From: Metallyticus violacea
Taxonomy: Eukaryota; Arthropoda; Insecta; Mantodea; Metallyticidae
Direction of reading: 5' to 3'
Assembly (NCBI GenBank): GCA_030762175.1
Contig: CM060838.1
Location: 24,096,001 to 24,160,000 of the forward strand
Length of the DNA stretch: 64,000 nt
The translations under genes and the position numbers were made by a program. The notes under the pieces were generated by a model. It saw only the letters and a list, made by a program, of their open reading frames with translations. It was not told where the DNA came from and ran no database searches. This document shows positions 35,391-49,289 of the stretch, piece after piece. Every line of letters begins with the position of its first letter. Within the stretch, counting starts at the first letter, position 1.

Positions 35391-36290
35391 TGAAGGAGTT
35401 ATTGGTGACGGGAAGAATGGTGATGGAAGCTTGATTATATGTGATGCAGCTCACCACGCAATAACTCTCTAGTCCATCTACAGGAGTGTTGCTGGTTTTC
35501 GGGATCTGGTGGTGCCGGGTTGAGTGAGGGAATTAAAGGTAATGTGTTGACCAGAGAGAACACTTGTTATCTGCAAATTGACGTCGTTTATTCAACAAAG
35601 AGTGCATCCTATGGCGTTTCTGTTCGGACCGCAGTAATGAGACGTTTGGCAGACACGCAGAGCTAAAATGCTTAACTAGTAGTAGGTTTCCTGAATGCTA
35701 ACAAGAAGCGCCGAGCAGAAGTAAAGATCGAACATTGATGTTCCAATCCGTTCTGACTTCCGAATGCTGAATACTCGACTGTTGAATGACCAGAAAAGAC
35801 CAGAAAGACCCCGAAATGGGCGATTTCACGTCCTTAAATACTCAACCAGGCTCGCTTGACCACGTGTTACGGAGACGCTCTATTTTCCCGCCACTATGGA
35901 TTTAGACATCCTCATAGGCTATCGGTGACTTCATGCAACTCTCATATTGTTAGCTAGTCGGATTATCTGAACGTAACCACTTGGCGATTCGTCCAGCGTT
36001 CAATTTGAACTTCTACCGTACGTTATAGTTCAAAGTCCTTAACGGTAGCATACTAGAAGCGTCATCCTTTGCCAACATACCTGCCCGGGAGCAAGCAACC
36101 ATCCTACCAATGAACAAAAGAAAGGATTTGCTCCATTGTCTGTCAAAAGGACCCTCTGCAGTCGGAGCAAGAATTCTTGCTTTCCGTGACATTTTTATAC
36201 TTAGAACCTTTCACTTACAGGTATCTGAAATGAAATGTTACATATATTCTGATCAATTTCCCACAGTTGATGGAGTACCAAAATCTGCAT
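35391..36290 (-). mobile_element. LTR-like repeat, copy 2 (uninterrupted)
   Basis: Inverted relative to copy 1. On the minus strand the unit 36219-35565 begins TGTAAGTGA and ends GCAGATAACA. It contains GAGTATTTAAGGACG (a TATA-like box, near 35855-35840) and AATAAA (35592-35587) just after TTGTTG, the layout of an LTR with promoter, poly-A signal and end. Near 35470-35480 the sequence lacks the SINE present in copy 1 and so shows the pre-insertion site (GACTAGAGAGTTATTG versus GACAAGAAGAG). No coding sequence of an internal region is recognisable. The minus-strand frame just upstream (36550-36359) matches nothing I know. Confidence 0.65.
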
Positions 36291-38312
36291 CACGTTAAGA
36301 TGCTGTAGTTGAAGCTGTGCCGTCTTGGATCATGTCGTTAAAGTTTGTGCACTAGAGTCTACTGAAACCCAATCAGAGAATGCACCTTCTCTTGTTCGGT
36401 AGTGCGATTCCGGCCCGGTTTTGCTAACCTTGTCCAATTAACACATACTTTGCCATCTACATACCCCTTCCATATACACAAATAGTCTGGATCGCTGACA
36501 TTTTCTTCAAATTCAGTCAAATGCCAGTGTTCACAACACAATAGCATCATACACCAACTTTTTCACACATCACGATTACGCAATTTAATTTCTAAGGAAT
36601 TGTCTCGTAGATTCAAAAACTACGTTCTCTTTCTTTTATGGTCAAAAGCTTAGGGACAATGCCTTAGAGAAGTGGAACCGTGGCTGGATGGTGATCTCCC
36701 ACTTTTTTTTTTTTTTCGAAGATCTCTTACCGTTTCTACAAAGAAATTCATTTTCTTGTTTCTAACTTGTATTTACTTTCTTAATTAAAATATTCACAAT
36801 ATTGAGTAATAGGAACATTTTCCCGAGCTATCAAATCAAATAATACAATATAAATTATATAGTCAAAGTACTAACTTTACAGTTCAGCGAGTCGATCGAT
36901 GATTTGAATTGCGGTTGGGCCTTTGGCAACGTAATAAAAAGAACAGTTAACGGCTAGCCGCTTAAAACCCCAATACTGAAGAACAGTAATCTGAACAGCC
37001 AAAGAGAGACTCAAATCCACTCTTTGTCAGAGATTCCCTCTTGAAAATTCGTAATTTTCATTTATTTTAGTGACTTTTCCTTCATCTTAAGGTACATTTG
37101 AAGCTTTTCGACGTATTTATTGACAGTTGCCAGATGCAATGCACGCTCGGTGTGACAGAGAGAGACCTCATTGTTCTTCCTTTGCAGTCAGTCATTCTAG
37201 GCCGCATAGCTCATTCCTTTTGAACCCGCAACCGTATTTTTATGCTTTCGTTTAAATATATATATACGGAGTAATCATGTTGTTCATGTTTACAGGGGGA
37301 GGAGTGAGAGATGCGGGGCCTCAATCCTCTTTTGTCAATTTGCATTTTGGTGGGCAGGAGGGGTGGGGACGGGTAGAGGTGTTTTTCCATTCAGAATAGC
37401 ATTTATCTAAAGCAAATAATGAGCTTCATATTACAGCATACAGCCTGCCCTGTTTGATAGGAGATTGTGTTTGCTAATCCGGACAAGATGAGATTTTTAT
37501 TCCGACAAAGGGTTCCTCCCGCCGCCATGATTGTATGTGTGTGTGTGTACGTGTGCGTGTATGCGCGCGCCGGCGTTCTGCTCGATAGTTTTCAATTTTT
37601 GTATCCAAATAGAAGCGGCGGCCGGAGCGGGAGCTTGGACTGCTGTTTAAATGCTGTATACTGCACATAATTTTCCCCCGAGCTGGTCCTGTAGGTCTTT
37701 GAAAAAAATATTTTAAATAAAAACACCAAAGTAGTTGCTTCTATGAAAATACAGAAAGAGTTTTTTTATCTCCCTACGGGACATGCTGTAATATATGCAT
37801 TGTATATGGTGAGTTGGGAGATGGGAGTTTTGATGTTCATAAAAGGGGAAAACTAACAGGTTTTGAGCGGAAAACTCTAAATAAGGAAACAAAGAATTAT
37901 ACTTCGACGCTCGGGATTTAATTATTACTGCGAGAGGCTAGTGATTAAGTACATTTATGTATAATGACAATCTGAATGCAGTACAAAAGGTAAAATGAAG
38001 TGTTATGTTGCATTTTCTGGGAGTATTTACTATTCTACACCCTACAGTTTATGTGCTGCATTGAAAAAAATGTGTTTATTATTAATAGAGAGCTGTCCTT
38101 TGCACCGGAACATTGTGCACTTCTACCCCATATTTACGCCACTGCCACTGCCATTCTTGTTAGCCATGATTCGCCCTGACCGAGAAGTGCAATGAAAGAT
38201 CGGCACTTGTCTTATTGCTACCAGGAAGCTATACAGGACTTTCATTTCTGTTTGAATATTCGCCTATTTACAATACATTTAATTTAAACAATAAAACCTC
38301 AATTTACATATT
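36291..38312. other. No confirmed gene; includes GC-elevated part 37120-37680
   Basis: The segment 37120-37680 is unique and relatively GC-rich, with GA repeats (37156-37168), a GT/GC-rich run at 37534-37570, and GCCGCCATGATT (37519-37530), which resembles Pho/YY1-type sites. Frames at 37467-37670 on both strands lack known domains. The rest is AT-rich. Possible regulatory sequence only. Confidence 0.3.
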
Positions 38313-38600
38313 GCGGGAAGAGTTGAAAAGCAATGTTGATTATATTTTATGTTTTATCCCTTCATCCGCAGCCATTTCACCTACTTTATAATTCATACAT
38401 TTTTAAAAGGATTCAATTGTTATCACGTCTTTTGTTACCTGAAAGCTGTATTGTCGTTACTGTTGTTTGAATTTGAACACAATTAAAATAAGTTATGTAG
38501 CTGTAAATTAAAATACTATTAATTTATTTTTGTATGCCAGAATTTTAAGTAATCTTTAATATTGGTCAGCATCCTTAATAAAATTCTACAATATGAAACT
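38313..38600. mobile_element. family E repeat, copy 2 (left part recognisable)
   Basis: Starts TTGCGGGAAGAGTTGAAAAG and follows copy 3 closely: TATTTTATGTTT, CCCTTCATC, CTACTTTATAAT, ATTTTTAAAAGGATTCAATT, ATCACGTCTTTTGTTACCTG, GTTTGAATTTGAACACAATT. The right end is not identifiable, and I see no matching inverted terminus within about 1 kb. Confidence 0.62.
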
Positions 38601-41600
38601 GGTTGCATAAAATGACCATATAAATAATTACATCAATAAATTATTTTCAAGGCTAAATTGCTGCGATCAAGTGAATATTACATATCGTAAAATTAGGAAA
38701 CTATTTGTGTGTTAATAAAAACGGAACCAATCATCAATCTGTATTTCAAACTATATAATCATTTAATAAATAATAAATAACTGAATGAATTTGTAGGATT
38801 TTATAATATTAACCTCTTCTGAAATATGTGCCAAAGCTAAAGTTTCTGAAATATCCTAAATATATTTACTGTTAATGCAATTAATGAATCTGTTTGAAAT
38901 AATAATATTTTCTCAATATTAGTGACAATTTAGTCTTTTCGGTTTGAGATAAATTTTCTAGAGTAAATCCATCTTGGATAACAGCAATAACGATGGATAA
39001 ACAACTAAATAATCTCTGTTGATACAATGACATCATAAGTATAATTAAAACGGCATCAATTCAAGGCAATTCATTAAAAATTGAAATTAATATTAATTTT
39101 ATTTTATTAATATGCTTTTATAATTCTACTATACGGAAAATAGCATATGAAACTGGTTTATAATATTATATGATTACAGCATTCGTAAACATTACCAAAT
39201 TCCCTTGGCTCTTTTCTTAAAAATTTACTCATGTAATAAAGTATAACATTTAAAATTAATATCATAATCTACTGTTGGGTAGTATTAAAATTATTAATAT
39301 TATAATAACAAAGATTATAATCCCTTTATATTCTATTTCCACTAGATGGTATACACTGCATTATCAAAACACACCTATTGCCTTAAATGCTCAATAGTTT
39401 TTTTTTAGTTTTTTCTGTCCAATTTAAAATAACAATAACGGCAACCCAGTAGGCCAGGCATCGAAAGAAAACATCTGAGCCGCACAAGCCGCTCCAAATG
39501 TAGGTCTGTCAATTTATTTCGTCCATGTCATGCATCGTAGAAGTGAAAAAACTAAGTTTCTGCCTAATAATGAGAACAAATAAGCCAATACACTGCCTGA
39601 AAGTGCATATGACACTAAGCTTACTCACTAAGCTTAGGGAGTAAACAAATGAGTACCGAGTTCAAGTAAACAAATGAGTATCGAGTTTAAGTAAACAAGC
39701 TTAGGGAGTAAACAAATGAGTACCGAGTTCAAGTAAACAAACTGAAGGATAAACAAACTACGGGTGAGCATTGATGATATAATACTTTGTTGCACAGAAA
39801 CGAAACATGGCAGCCTAACTTACCTCAAAATTTGCCGGTCTAACTTTGGGACCCCCGGTATTATGGTAATAATTCGAAGTAAAGAGAGCTCAGCCATCCA
39901 GATTTTGGTCTATTATATAATTACATAAACATGTTGTTGCCTATTTTCTAGATATTCTATACCTTCGTACCCCAGCTTTCTATTTAGTTTACACTATACT
40001 GTCTCAGAGGTTAGTCCGTTTGTTATTAAACTAGCAAGTCTTGCTTAATCCCCGGTAGAAACATGCCAATCGGGTAAAGTTTATTATTAAAGAAAGGAAG
40101 ATAAGCAAGTCGTTCTTATGGTTTGCTCTTTTCAGATAATGGAAAACTCTTTCTTTCCAGATATTTCTCAGCGTTACGATAAAACATTAACACACATTAA
40201 TAAATGTTTGAAAATAAAATAATATGGGTTAGAATTGAACGGATACTCTTGATAGAAAATGGGAAAAATGGGCGTATTGAAAAAAAAAATATTTTGGGTA
40301 GCCTATAAAGAAAATGCACCTGTAATCTTGTAACAATTGTCAGGCAATAATACATCTTCGCCGATATTGTAGTCGATGAAGTGAAATGTGACAATGTATT
40401 GCTTCTGTTATCGATAATGCAGCATTCATGAAGAAAGCAGCCGAAAATCTGTCTGTGAGTTAGCCTAAGAGAGTTCCTGTGATGTGTGTCGTTCATATCC
40501 TGCATAGATTGTGTTAAACTCCAAACTCTTTATCCTAGTGTGTACGAGTTAGTATCAATGTGTAGAAAAGTCTATGTAAAAGCACCACCATAGTCAAAAT
40601 AAATCGTGATCTTCCATTGTCTCCTACACCCGTAACCGTGCGTTGGAGTACTTGGCTTAATGCTGATATTATGCAGGAATTTACATGTGTAGTAAGTGAA
40701 ATGGACAAAGACAAAGCTTCATAATTTAATTTGTGATATTGGTAGGAAATGTGACTTGGTCTTGTCAGTTTCGGTTTCTTGATTGACTCAGTATTATAAA
40801 CTGTTGTGACATGTTGAGTAATCGGTTAAAGAAATAAATTATTTTGAAAGATAACTAAACACTATCTCCGGTTAAAAAAAGTAACATGTTTGAGAAAAAG
40901 TGGCTTCCAAACCCTTTGCGAAGTCACTCAAATTTTGGAAGGCTAAAACATAAATAAAGTTTGGGTGTCTATTAGTGATAAGTCTATCCTCGGTTAACAT
41001 AGGTTGCCGCTAATGACCTTACATGTTGTGCGCCCCTTAAACAATAATCATCGGTTAACATGGTGTGATGTAGAAAGACCTTTTTCTCAAAATGAAGCAT
41101 TGATTTGTCATGAGCACTCACATTTTTTACATCTGATGTTTAGCTGCAATTACTGAGTTCCAATGTTCATTTTGAAAACGTTAACATGGGCCAGTGCTAC
41201 TCTCGGTGTGAGGATAAAATAAAGATTCCTCTTTAAAATTAATACTTCACCTCAATCTTGTGTTGCTGTTACTTTATCGCAGACACTATCATCTCCACAT
41301 GTTACCTTAGTGATATTGCAACCACTACTTTCAGAGCTCCGAAACAAACTGAGACATGGCGAAAATGAGGGAAATGTTGCAACAAAGTCTAGGACTTCAT
41401 GTGGAGTTGATATGTAGCTGCCACAAACACTAGCAAATTATTGGACAAGGAACTCTTATTTATTACAGGGAACTGCCCCTTGTGTTTTCTGATATGACGC
41501 GTTTATTTCTTGTTTATCAGCACTTGGCGGCATGTTAACCTATTCACCGTTCTTATAACAAAAAATGTTTTGTAGATATGTTGGAAGATCATTTGAGATT

Positions 41601-44600
41601 GAGGTGGTGATGTTGTCATTTGGTTCAAACGAAGTCAATGCAAAAGAAATTGCAGGCAGTGCTTTGGCTTGCTAAAACCAAACCTTTTGTCACAGTTTAA
41701 AGAAAGTGGCAAGAAAGACGCTGTTGATCCTAAATGAATAAGTAAATAAAAAGTTATGATTTTATATAGAACAGTTTGGAGGATAAAAACCTTCGAAGGG
41801 TTTCAAAAAAGCTATCAATAGTGCCGTTATTTTATTAAGTCTATTGAAACAATTTATCAAGGGAACTAAACATACCACGTGCAGTTATAGAGCCAAACAT
41901 ACTCTTTCAGCAAAGTGTTCGTTCACCATATATAACGCTTTGAATTTCTTCATCTAGGGACATATTAAAAACAGGATTCATTTATGTCAATATTTTGTAA
42001 GAGAAATTGCTTCCAAAAGCAGATATGTTTGAGCGAACGAGGTCTAAATGCTAATATCTTCTAAGCACTCTTCTTGCAGTGGGACTCATTTTTAAGGGAA
42101 GAATGAGATTTAAATTTTGTAATTTTGACCAAAATGTTGCATCTTTGTATCTGTAATGCTTTATATTATGAAATCTGATGTTTGTTTTCGAAAACTTTCG
42201 AATGTATACACCATTTTAATCAAGAATGTAATAAGAATAAATTTTAATAGGCTGTACACCAGTGTTCAATAATAGCTGGAAAACGTAAACAGAAGCAATC
42301 ACCTTAGTCAGTTATGTAGGTGCAGCTTGAAGGGGAGAGGGGCTAGTAACTTTCCGTGCGCACAGCGTAAACAGTGTGGGAGAGGGCAGTAAGTTTGAGC
42401 AATAGCATGGCTCTGAATCTTTCACTTATCAACAGACGAGGGAAGCACGTATGTTACCTTAACAAATAGTGTTAACCATTCACTATATATTAGGCATAGT
42501 CTCTATTGGATAGAAGCTTAGAGTGCAAGAATCATAGGCCAAAAGTGACCCCACCAAGAATAGAAGTTACAGAATAGGTGGAAATTGTTATCTGATATCA
42601 GAGTTTTTAGCTGTCCAGCAAAGTCACCTTGTTGAAACGTAATTGAAAATGTCTGGATTAGTACAGTGAATGATTTTTTTTTTTTTAATTTACACAGTTC
42701 AGTGACAGGTCGCAAATGTTGCATTAGATAGCAATGGCTTGAGAATTAATTACTGGTTTATGTGCTTGTAGGTGAGTGAATGCAGATTAAGGATTCTGTT
42801 TGTTATAGAATACTATTTTTATTTTGAGACAGCCAACTATGCAATTTACTTACAATAAACAAAACTATGTATGAAAACTCTAGTGCAACATAAATTATAA
42901 ACACAATTTATTCTCTTTGTAATGAAAATCCTTAGTTAAACTGAACATACAAAATAGTCTGTTATTGTAAATGGCAATGTTTATTTTCCTGTTATAAGAA
43001 GAATGTGCAAAAACCACTCCATTAAATTGTCATTAGTAATTGCTAAATTAAAATTTTTACGAACTAAAATGTTTTAGTATGTCTTTAGTGTGTACTTTTA
43101 ATGAAATTATTTTAATTTCTTTTTCCCTTTCATCCCAGATACCTACATCCTATTCACTAATAAAGCACATTAAATCAAGTATTCTCGTGGAAGTGAAAAA
43201 GAATGGGGAGAAAAAATCGGATAGAAATTTAAGTTTGTCTTTCGAAGTGTTAAAGTTGCTTCTAACGTGATTTAAGGTTATTCACATTCGCGATGTTATG
43301 GAGAATTTACCGCTTGGCTATTTGTTCGTGCACATAGACAATTGCCTGTCTCAATGCGATGGTTTTTTTTGTTTTCCACCCATTTTTAGCACCAATGTAC
43401 ATGCCCTTCTCTTGAGTCAATGAAGTTTTTCACAGCTTAGAGTGCCACAAAAATGTCATTAGACAATTCTTTCATAATTTGTTTATTTAAAAAAATATCG
43501 TTATATTTGTACTCGCCAGATACATAGAAACATTCTTTAAAATCGATGTGGTGTATGAGAAAGACTTATATTACAGATATATGAATATGTAGAGCTGAAT
43601 CTCAATCAGTGTTAAAACATTTAATTTTGTTGTTGATTTGTAATTATTAAAAAATATAAGTAGACGTAGTCCATGCATCTGTTAGTTGCTATGCTTTAAC
43701 GTTTTGTTTTTACATCGAGTCAGTTTCGTTTGTTTTACAAAGTTTAATAAGGTACAAAGTGTACTATATAGTTAAAATGTTAAAATGTATTGAATTAAAA
43801 CGCCAATAGTTAGTACGTGACCAAAGAAAACAGAGAATGAAGCTCTCACTGAAAAGTTGTCATTAAATAATAGGACAGTTGGTAACACAGAATATTATTT
43901 CCAAAGAAAAAATACATAAAATACTAGAAACAATACCGTGTTACTATTAGCAAGATAATAAAGATAATCAATATGTATTACTGTCAAAACAAACCAGATA
44001 AACAAGCTGTCAAAATCTACTTTGCTCACAGTGCCACTGTAAGATATTAGAAAGTCAATCAAAAGGATTTCGCCATAAGTTGTCACTCGTTTATAGTCAG
44101 TGAATTGACTAAATTCATTCATAAGAATAAACACAAATTCTTGATGTGAATGAAACATGACTGGTGCATTCTTGCAGGTAGGAAAGAACTATGCTGCAAT
44201 GCAGGAATTTTCATGACCATGTATCAACATTTCAGATATCATCAAAATTACTACAGAAAGCAAGGGAGAAAGTGAAAAGACCTGTTGTGACATAAATTGT
44301 GAACAAAGTTATGTCTGTAATCTAAGATTGAGTTTAGTACATAAACAAAAATAATGAGCCGGACAAAAGACAGTAGGGATGTATACTAAAAGAAAAACAC
44401 GAATTTAAAAGAAAGAGTTATTTTAATGATGACGTTATTTACCAGTGTAAATATATAGGCAGATATGTATCGTGCCCTCACTCCGTTATGCATCGGAGTT
44501 TGTGTACCTAGGGTGGTTGACGTTAGCGATTACCAGTTAAGAATGAAGTTAAAAGTTGCGCTGACGCAATCAATTGAGTTCGCTCAGTCGCGTTTATCAC

Positions 44601-44673
44601 GTCAACTGTTTCAGTTGCATTTCTGTAATAAGTACAGTTAAACTTTCTGCTGTGTATTTGTGTATTGTGGAGT
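38601..44673. other. AT-rich non-coding stretch
   Basis: About 6 kb without a convincing gene. The 102-codon minus-strand frame 40505-40197 has no known domain. The motif TCGGTTAACAT recurs near 40994 and 41051, with a related CCGGTTAA near 40868. The segment 40380-41760 has slightly higher complexity and may be an eroded element, but nothing is identifiable. A short minisatellite lies at 39630-39745. Confidence 0.4.
39630..39745. repeat. small minisatellite with higher-order pattern
   Basis: Units start AGTAAACAAATGAGTACCGA or AGTAAACAA-variants. The larger block beginning AAGCTTAGGGAGTAAACAAA repeats after about 68 bp (39630 and 39698), and within each block the 25 bp unit GTAAACAAATGAGTAYCGAGTT recurs. 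Confidence 0.85.
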
Positions 44674-44775
44674 ATGCCGAGAGTGAGATATACGCTAGAA
44701 CAAAGAATGACTGTTATGTGCAAAAGAAACAGTGAAAGTACAATACGACAGAATTTCGGGCTAAATGTCCAATAG
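44674..44775 (+). pseudogene. possible N-terminal relic of a transposase
   Basis: A 33-codon frame begins MPRVRYTLEQRMTVM and continues CKRNSESTIRQNFGLN before a stop. A Met-Pro-(basic)-Tyr-T-x-E-Q-R start followed by a short helix-turn-helix-like stretch is a common opening of transposase or retroposed HTH proteins in insects (for example mariner-type DNA-binding domains). Nothing downstream continues it. The call rests on one short similarity from memory and could be chance. Confidence 0.35.
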
Positions 44776-47700
44776 TAACTTCTATATTATTAAGTGCACT
44801 TTTCACATTTGCTTAAATAAGTTTGAACCCAAGGCGTTTTGATTGATAAGAAGCCGAGGTAAAAAGAAATAAATAAAATAAGAATAAAATAATAAATTAT
44901 TTTATCAGTTTGATGACATAGACTATCTCCTCAAAAGTCTTTTAACACGATTAGCCCCGCAAGTTCGTGTATCTTGTAGCAGTTTCGTTTGGTTGCGAGC
45001 CCCCCAAATTATGAAGCGATCTTGTTGATTGTGGTTTGATTGTTGCCCATGCTGCACGACAACAATATCTCAGGGCATTTTTCTGCTATTGTGCTATGTC
45101 GCTGCTCTACAAGACTGGAAGAGGAGATCAGCTGTGTTAATAATCACGCGTTATAACATAGTATATAGTAATTTATTAATCTTTAACAACCCCTGGTGTT
45201 TCTGCGGACGATAGAACTAGCGTTGACCTGCTCTCGATCTTTATAAATTTACTGCGCCGCGGAGACGCCAATTGGAATCCAGCCTGGGTGTTACATACTT
45301 CACGCGAGTGTGCCCTCAACATTATGACTGTATCTGCCAAAAGAACTTCAAAAGGACTGCCCATTGATGACTTCCAAAATAAGAATCTGAGGATCTGGAC
45401 CTGGACCTGGACTGAACTGAACAAAACTGTACTCTGAACGCCCCAGCAGAGTAAACGCCTCCTTATGTATGCAATTCAAATCGCCTAGCTTTGGCGTGAT
45501 CAAGTCATAGGGGTCTTCACATGCAAGAGCATGTTTCGCGCTTCACTTCAAATATTTATAATTGGTTAGTTTAAGGACAACTGACAGCGCACGGTGTACT
45601 TCTAAAGTTTAAAACATCTGTTTATAATTGGTTTGTTTAAAGTGAACTGCCTAAAACGGTTAGCGAGTTCACTTCTATTAGCACTTACAATGGCCCGGAT
45701 TACAACTGACCCTCACAAACGTTAAGTCATTCATGAAGCGACAAAACACCAGTCTCTTGTGTTTACCCTTCCTTCTTTTATTATCTTCTTGGCGCCCCCT
45801 CTTAGCTTGACCTTCTGTAAACAGTCACATCAAAGAAATTCCTATTCTAAAGAAATACAAATATATCGGTGGGAGCGAGCCATAAGTTCTGTTTCAATCT
45901 GTAGCGGTGCGTATAAAGTCACTCAGCTGTTTCATATTCATTCATACAAAATACCGCTGTAGCTGAAATAAAATTGTGACAATGTTTAAAATGGATTCAG
46001 ATCTGTCTCAGCGGAGGTCAGGCACTTCAAGCACCTGCTATGATGGTGGATACAATACGAATTACTATGTATTGCAAATTAATAACGAAAGATACAATAA
46101 CATGCGCCATGAGTTCCAACCACGCGAGACGGTCTCCCTTGAAAGAAATGTCGTTACGCAAACTCAATTTTCTATTGCGTAGAGAATGAGGACCCTGTAT
46201 AACGTACATGTAAAATACATGTATTTAGAACAACATTTCTACGCTTATAATTTTCAAACATTTTATAAACCTAAGTCTCTAACTTCTACAAAAATTGAGC
46301 TATAAAGCATTTTTATGATTAAACAGCAAAGAATACTAACAAAACTAAGTACAAATATTTAATATTTTATACTTTTGTTGCGTATATTTTATTGATCTAA
46401 ATAACATAACATATACATTATTTTTAACGTTAAACTACAAAATTATTTTAAACATATTTTTGTATAAGCATCAAAACTTAATTTTCAAATAAAGCTCATT
46501 GTGAAAGCAGATAAGCTCAACATTTTATACATACATAATGTAACATATATGTAAATATTATAAAGAAAAAGTTGCAATAAAAATATGCAATGAAACCTAT
46601 ACCAATTTTACATATTATAGTTCGAATACTTTGGAAAATTTCAATTTCATGTGGGCCTTTTCTTGATTTATTTGAGTTTTATTTCTAAATAAAAGCGAAA
46701 AGAAATTTCTGATCCCTTTTGATATTGTTTTAAATTCAAAGACATTCAAAAGGAGCGCACTTTAATTTCATCCTATTAGTATTAAATTTTAATTTACAAG
46801 TTCCGTCACATTATTTCCATGAAATATGAAGCGTTAACACTGGCAATGACTCTTAATCAGAGACTAAGATGTAATGTTTGTGCAATGATCTTTAAGAATT
46901 TCAAGATCGCCTCTTTTCATCTAGTGGTGCGATCCATTAAATGATTTTGAGAAATATCACTTTGGCTTTTGCATTTGCATAAAAAGGAATTAATACGTTT
47001 TTGTTTTGTTTTGTTTTTGCTTTATTTTTAGAAGAGAGGTTGAATTCAACATATCCGATATTTATGAAATATTTAATTCGTGATTATTCTCTTTATTTGT
47101 TGAGCCTGCTTTCGAGCAAAATCTAATTCTGGTTATAAGTTTGCATTCTAACGTGTAAAGTAATAAAGTATTTGCTTAAGAAAATAACTTATAAATACTA
47201 CAAAGGGGTCTGAAGGGAGATTTGTGTACTTTTGACCATGGAATTTACAATCTTATCAACAATATAATGTGATGAATGAATTTCATTTCAATAATGCGGT
47301 TCTAGTTACTTTAGTCATTCAGTGTTAAGATATCGTGCTATTCGCTTAGAGCTTCAGAAAATTATACTGGTGCTGTATATGAAACCGAAACCGGTAGCGC
47401 CTTAGCTGATAAAAATTATTCATTCTTTGCGTTGACAAGAAACCTTCATAACTAGACATTAAGTACTTAACGTCAAGTTAGGTACTTTCAAACTACTAGG
47501 TCAATACAAACAAAGCACAAACGAAAGGTATGAGCCCCGCCCGGCAGGTGCACAAGAACTGGTGAGTGATAGGCGTAAAACAATGTAGTTTGTAGATGGT
47601 GACCTATTTTATTTTCCAGCTGTCATCCAGTACCAACATAACTTCATTCCGCTTAGTTCCGGTTTTAGTGCTTAGTCTCTAGAACTAAGCTTCCTCGCTG

Positions 47701-49289
47701 GATATCATTGACAATAATTTTTCAGTGTTTTATGTTTTGTTAAATTTTCAAAATATAAGTTATTGTAATACTGACAAGTCAGCAGTTTTCGGTCGAGTTA
47801 GCTAATGGCAAATCTTAGCATGAATTTTCAATTTCACAGAATCTTGCAATTGAAATAGCAGTGCCATTCATGCAACCATACGTTCGTCAACTAGCCTATT
47901 GCTCCTTTTCGTGAGATCAAAATACGATTTGCTAATTTATATAAACATTTTCCAAAAGACTACATTGAGCATCAACAGTTTTAAAAGAAAGCTTCGCTTT
48001 TCTCTGACCATTTCTGCTTTCTTTTGTCAGATTTGCTTGACTGCTATTCAACATTATCGCCTAAAGGATGACTGAAATGTGCTCTTAAAATGACGTAAAG
48101 CACTCAGAGGAAAAACAAAAGAAGAAAATCGAAGGAGATAAACCGAGTATTCTGAAACGCGACACGGTAATGGCGAGAGCGGACAGAGTAAAAAAAAAAA
48201 AAAAAAAAAATGATTATTACTGAGATAGGAAAAATTGAAATCCTACTTTATGATGTGCTTTCACGAGTAATGCACTTACGCGAAGTGTGTACCAGGACTT
48301 TAAGCCTCTTTCCACGTTAAAAAATTCACAATCGCAACAGGAACTGCTCGGATCAAGCGGGCCGATCGATAGAGGAAGTTTCCAATTTTTATAGCGCGGT
48401 AATTATGTTTTGATTTCCGTTGGATGGACGTTGGCGTTTTAAAAATTAAAAATTTCAAACGCGAATCTACGAGCAGGCGGAACGGGTGGGGTGACGTGCT
48501 GCTGGGTTTACCTCCTGTGTGTTGCTTCTGCAGCATGACCATAATAACGTGAGTGCAGCAACTCTAAACATCAACTCAATTTATGTTTTCTTCAGTATAT
48601 TGCGGATTTTTTATCTGACGTATCTACGTTTACTTAGTTAAATCATGAGTAACCCTGACTTAATACAGCCATTTAGAGCTTATGTTTCCTCAATCGCGTC
48701 ACATAATTAAGACTGGTATAAAACACATTTATCAGCAAACAGTTTTACTATAGAAAGCAACGAATCTTTCTAATATGACATATTTGTAGTTTAAAAACCT
48801 CTGGTTTGAAATATTTTTTTCCTTTTTGTATACGCGAAGAAGGGAAGCATTTTTCTGAAATCTCAGTTTAGATTAATCAAAAGAGAGCGTTTAAAACAGT
48901 AAACACCTAGGAATCGAAATCAGAGTAAGAGTAAATATCGAATGATTAAGTTCATTTTTTTACTAATAAATTTTGGATGCTAAATGCTTATATTTCTTTG
49001 TTAGTATAACTATATTGCTTAACAAAAATTTTCAGTGCATTTCAGATTTTGGTCTGTGTCGTGCGATAAAGCTGAGATGTGTTAGGTTTCGCAGTGTGCA
49101 TAATGGAGTTATCCATGATTGCCGGTTGTTTCTTGATGAATCGTGTGCTGAGGATAATTGGATGTTACACCTGGATTTAGTATGCTATTCAATGATAGAA
49201 AACAACACTCAGCTTCATGGGTTACAAAATACACAAAGTATCCAGTGTTATAATAATTTAATTTACTGCAAATTTTGATACTGTCAAGG
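44776..49289. other. No gene seen
   Basis: Mixed AT-rich DNA with moderately GC-rich patches at about 45000-45480 and 48100-48540. A local direct repeat (TTTATAATTGGTTAGTTTAA and TTTATAATTGGTTTGTTTAA, 45558 and 45620) and GGACCTGGACCTGGACT (45406-45422) are the only structures. A 21-base A run is at 48190-48210. Frames of 60-101 codons show no domain. Confidence 0.4.

Noticed and set aside
39880..39920. CAGCCATCCAGATTTTGG, weakly like the SINE-D CCATCCTGATTT segment
   Set aside because: Neither the tRNA head nor the downstream body blocks are present; too short to call.
49029..49090. ISDFGLCR, resembling a protein-kinase DFG motif, after a splice-acceptor-like TTTTCAG
   Set aside because: The residues after it do not match the kinase activation loop, the frame ends within 101 codons and no other kinase motif is nearby.
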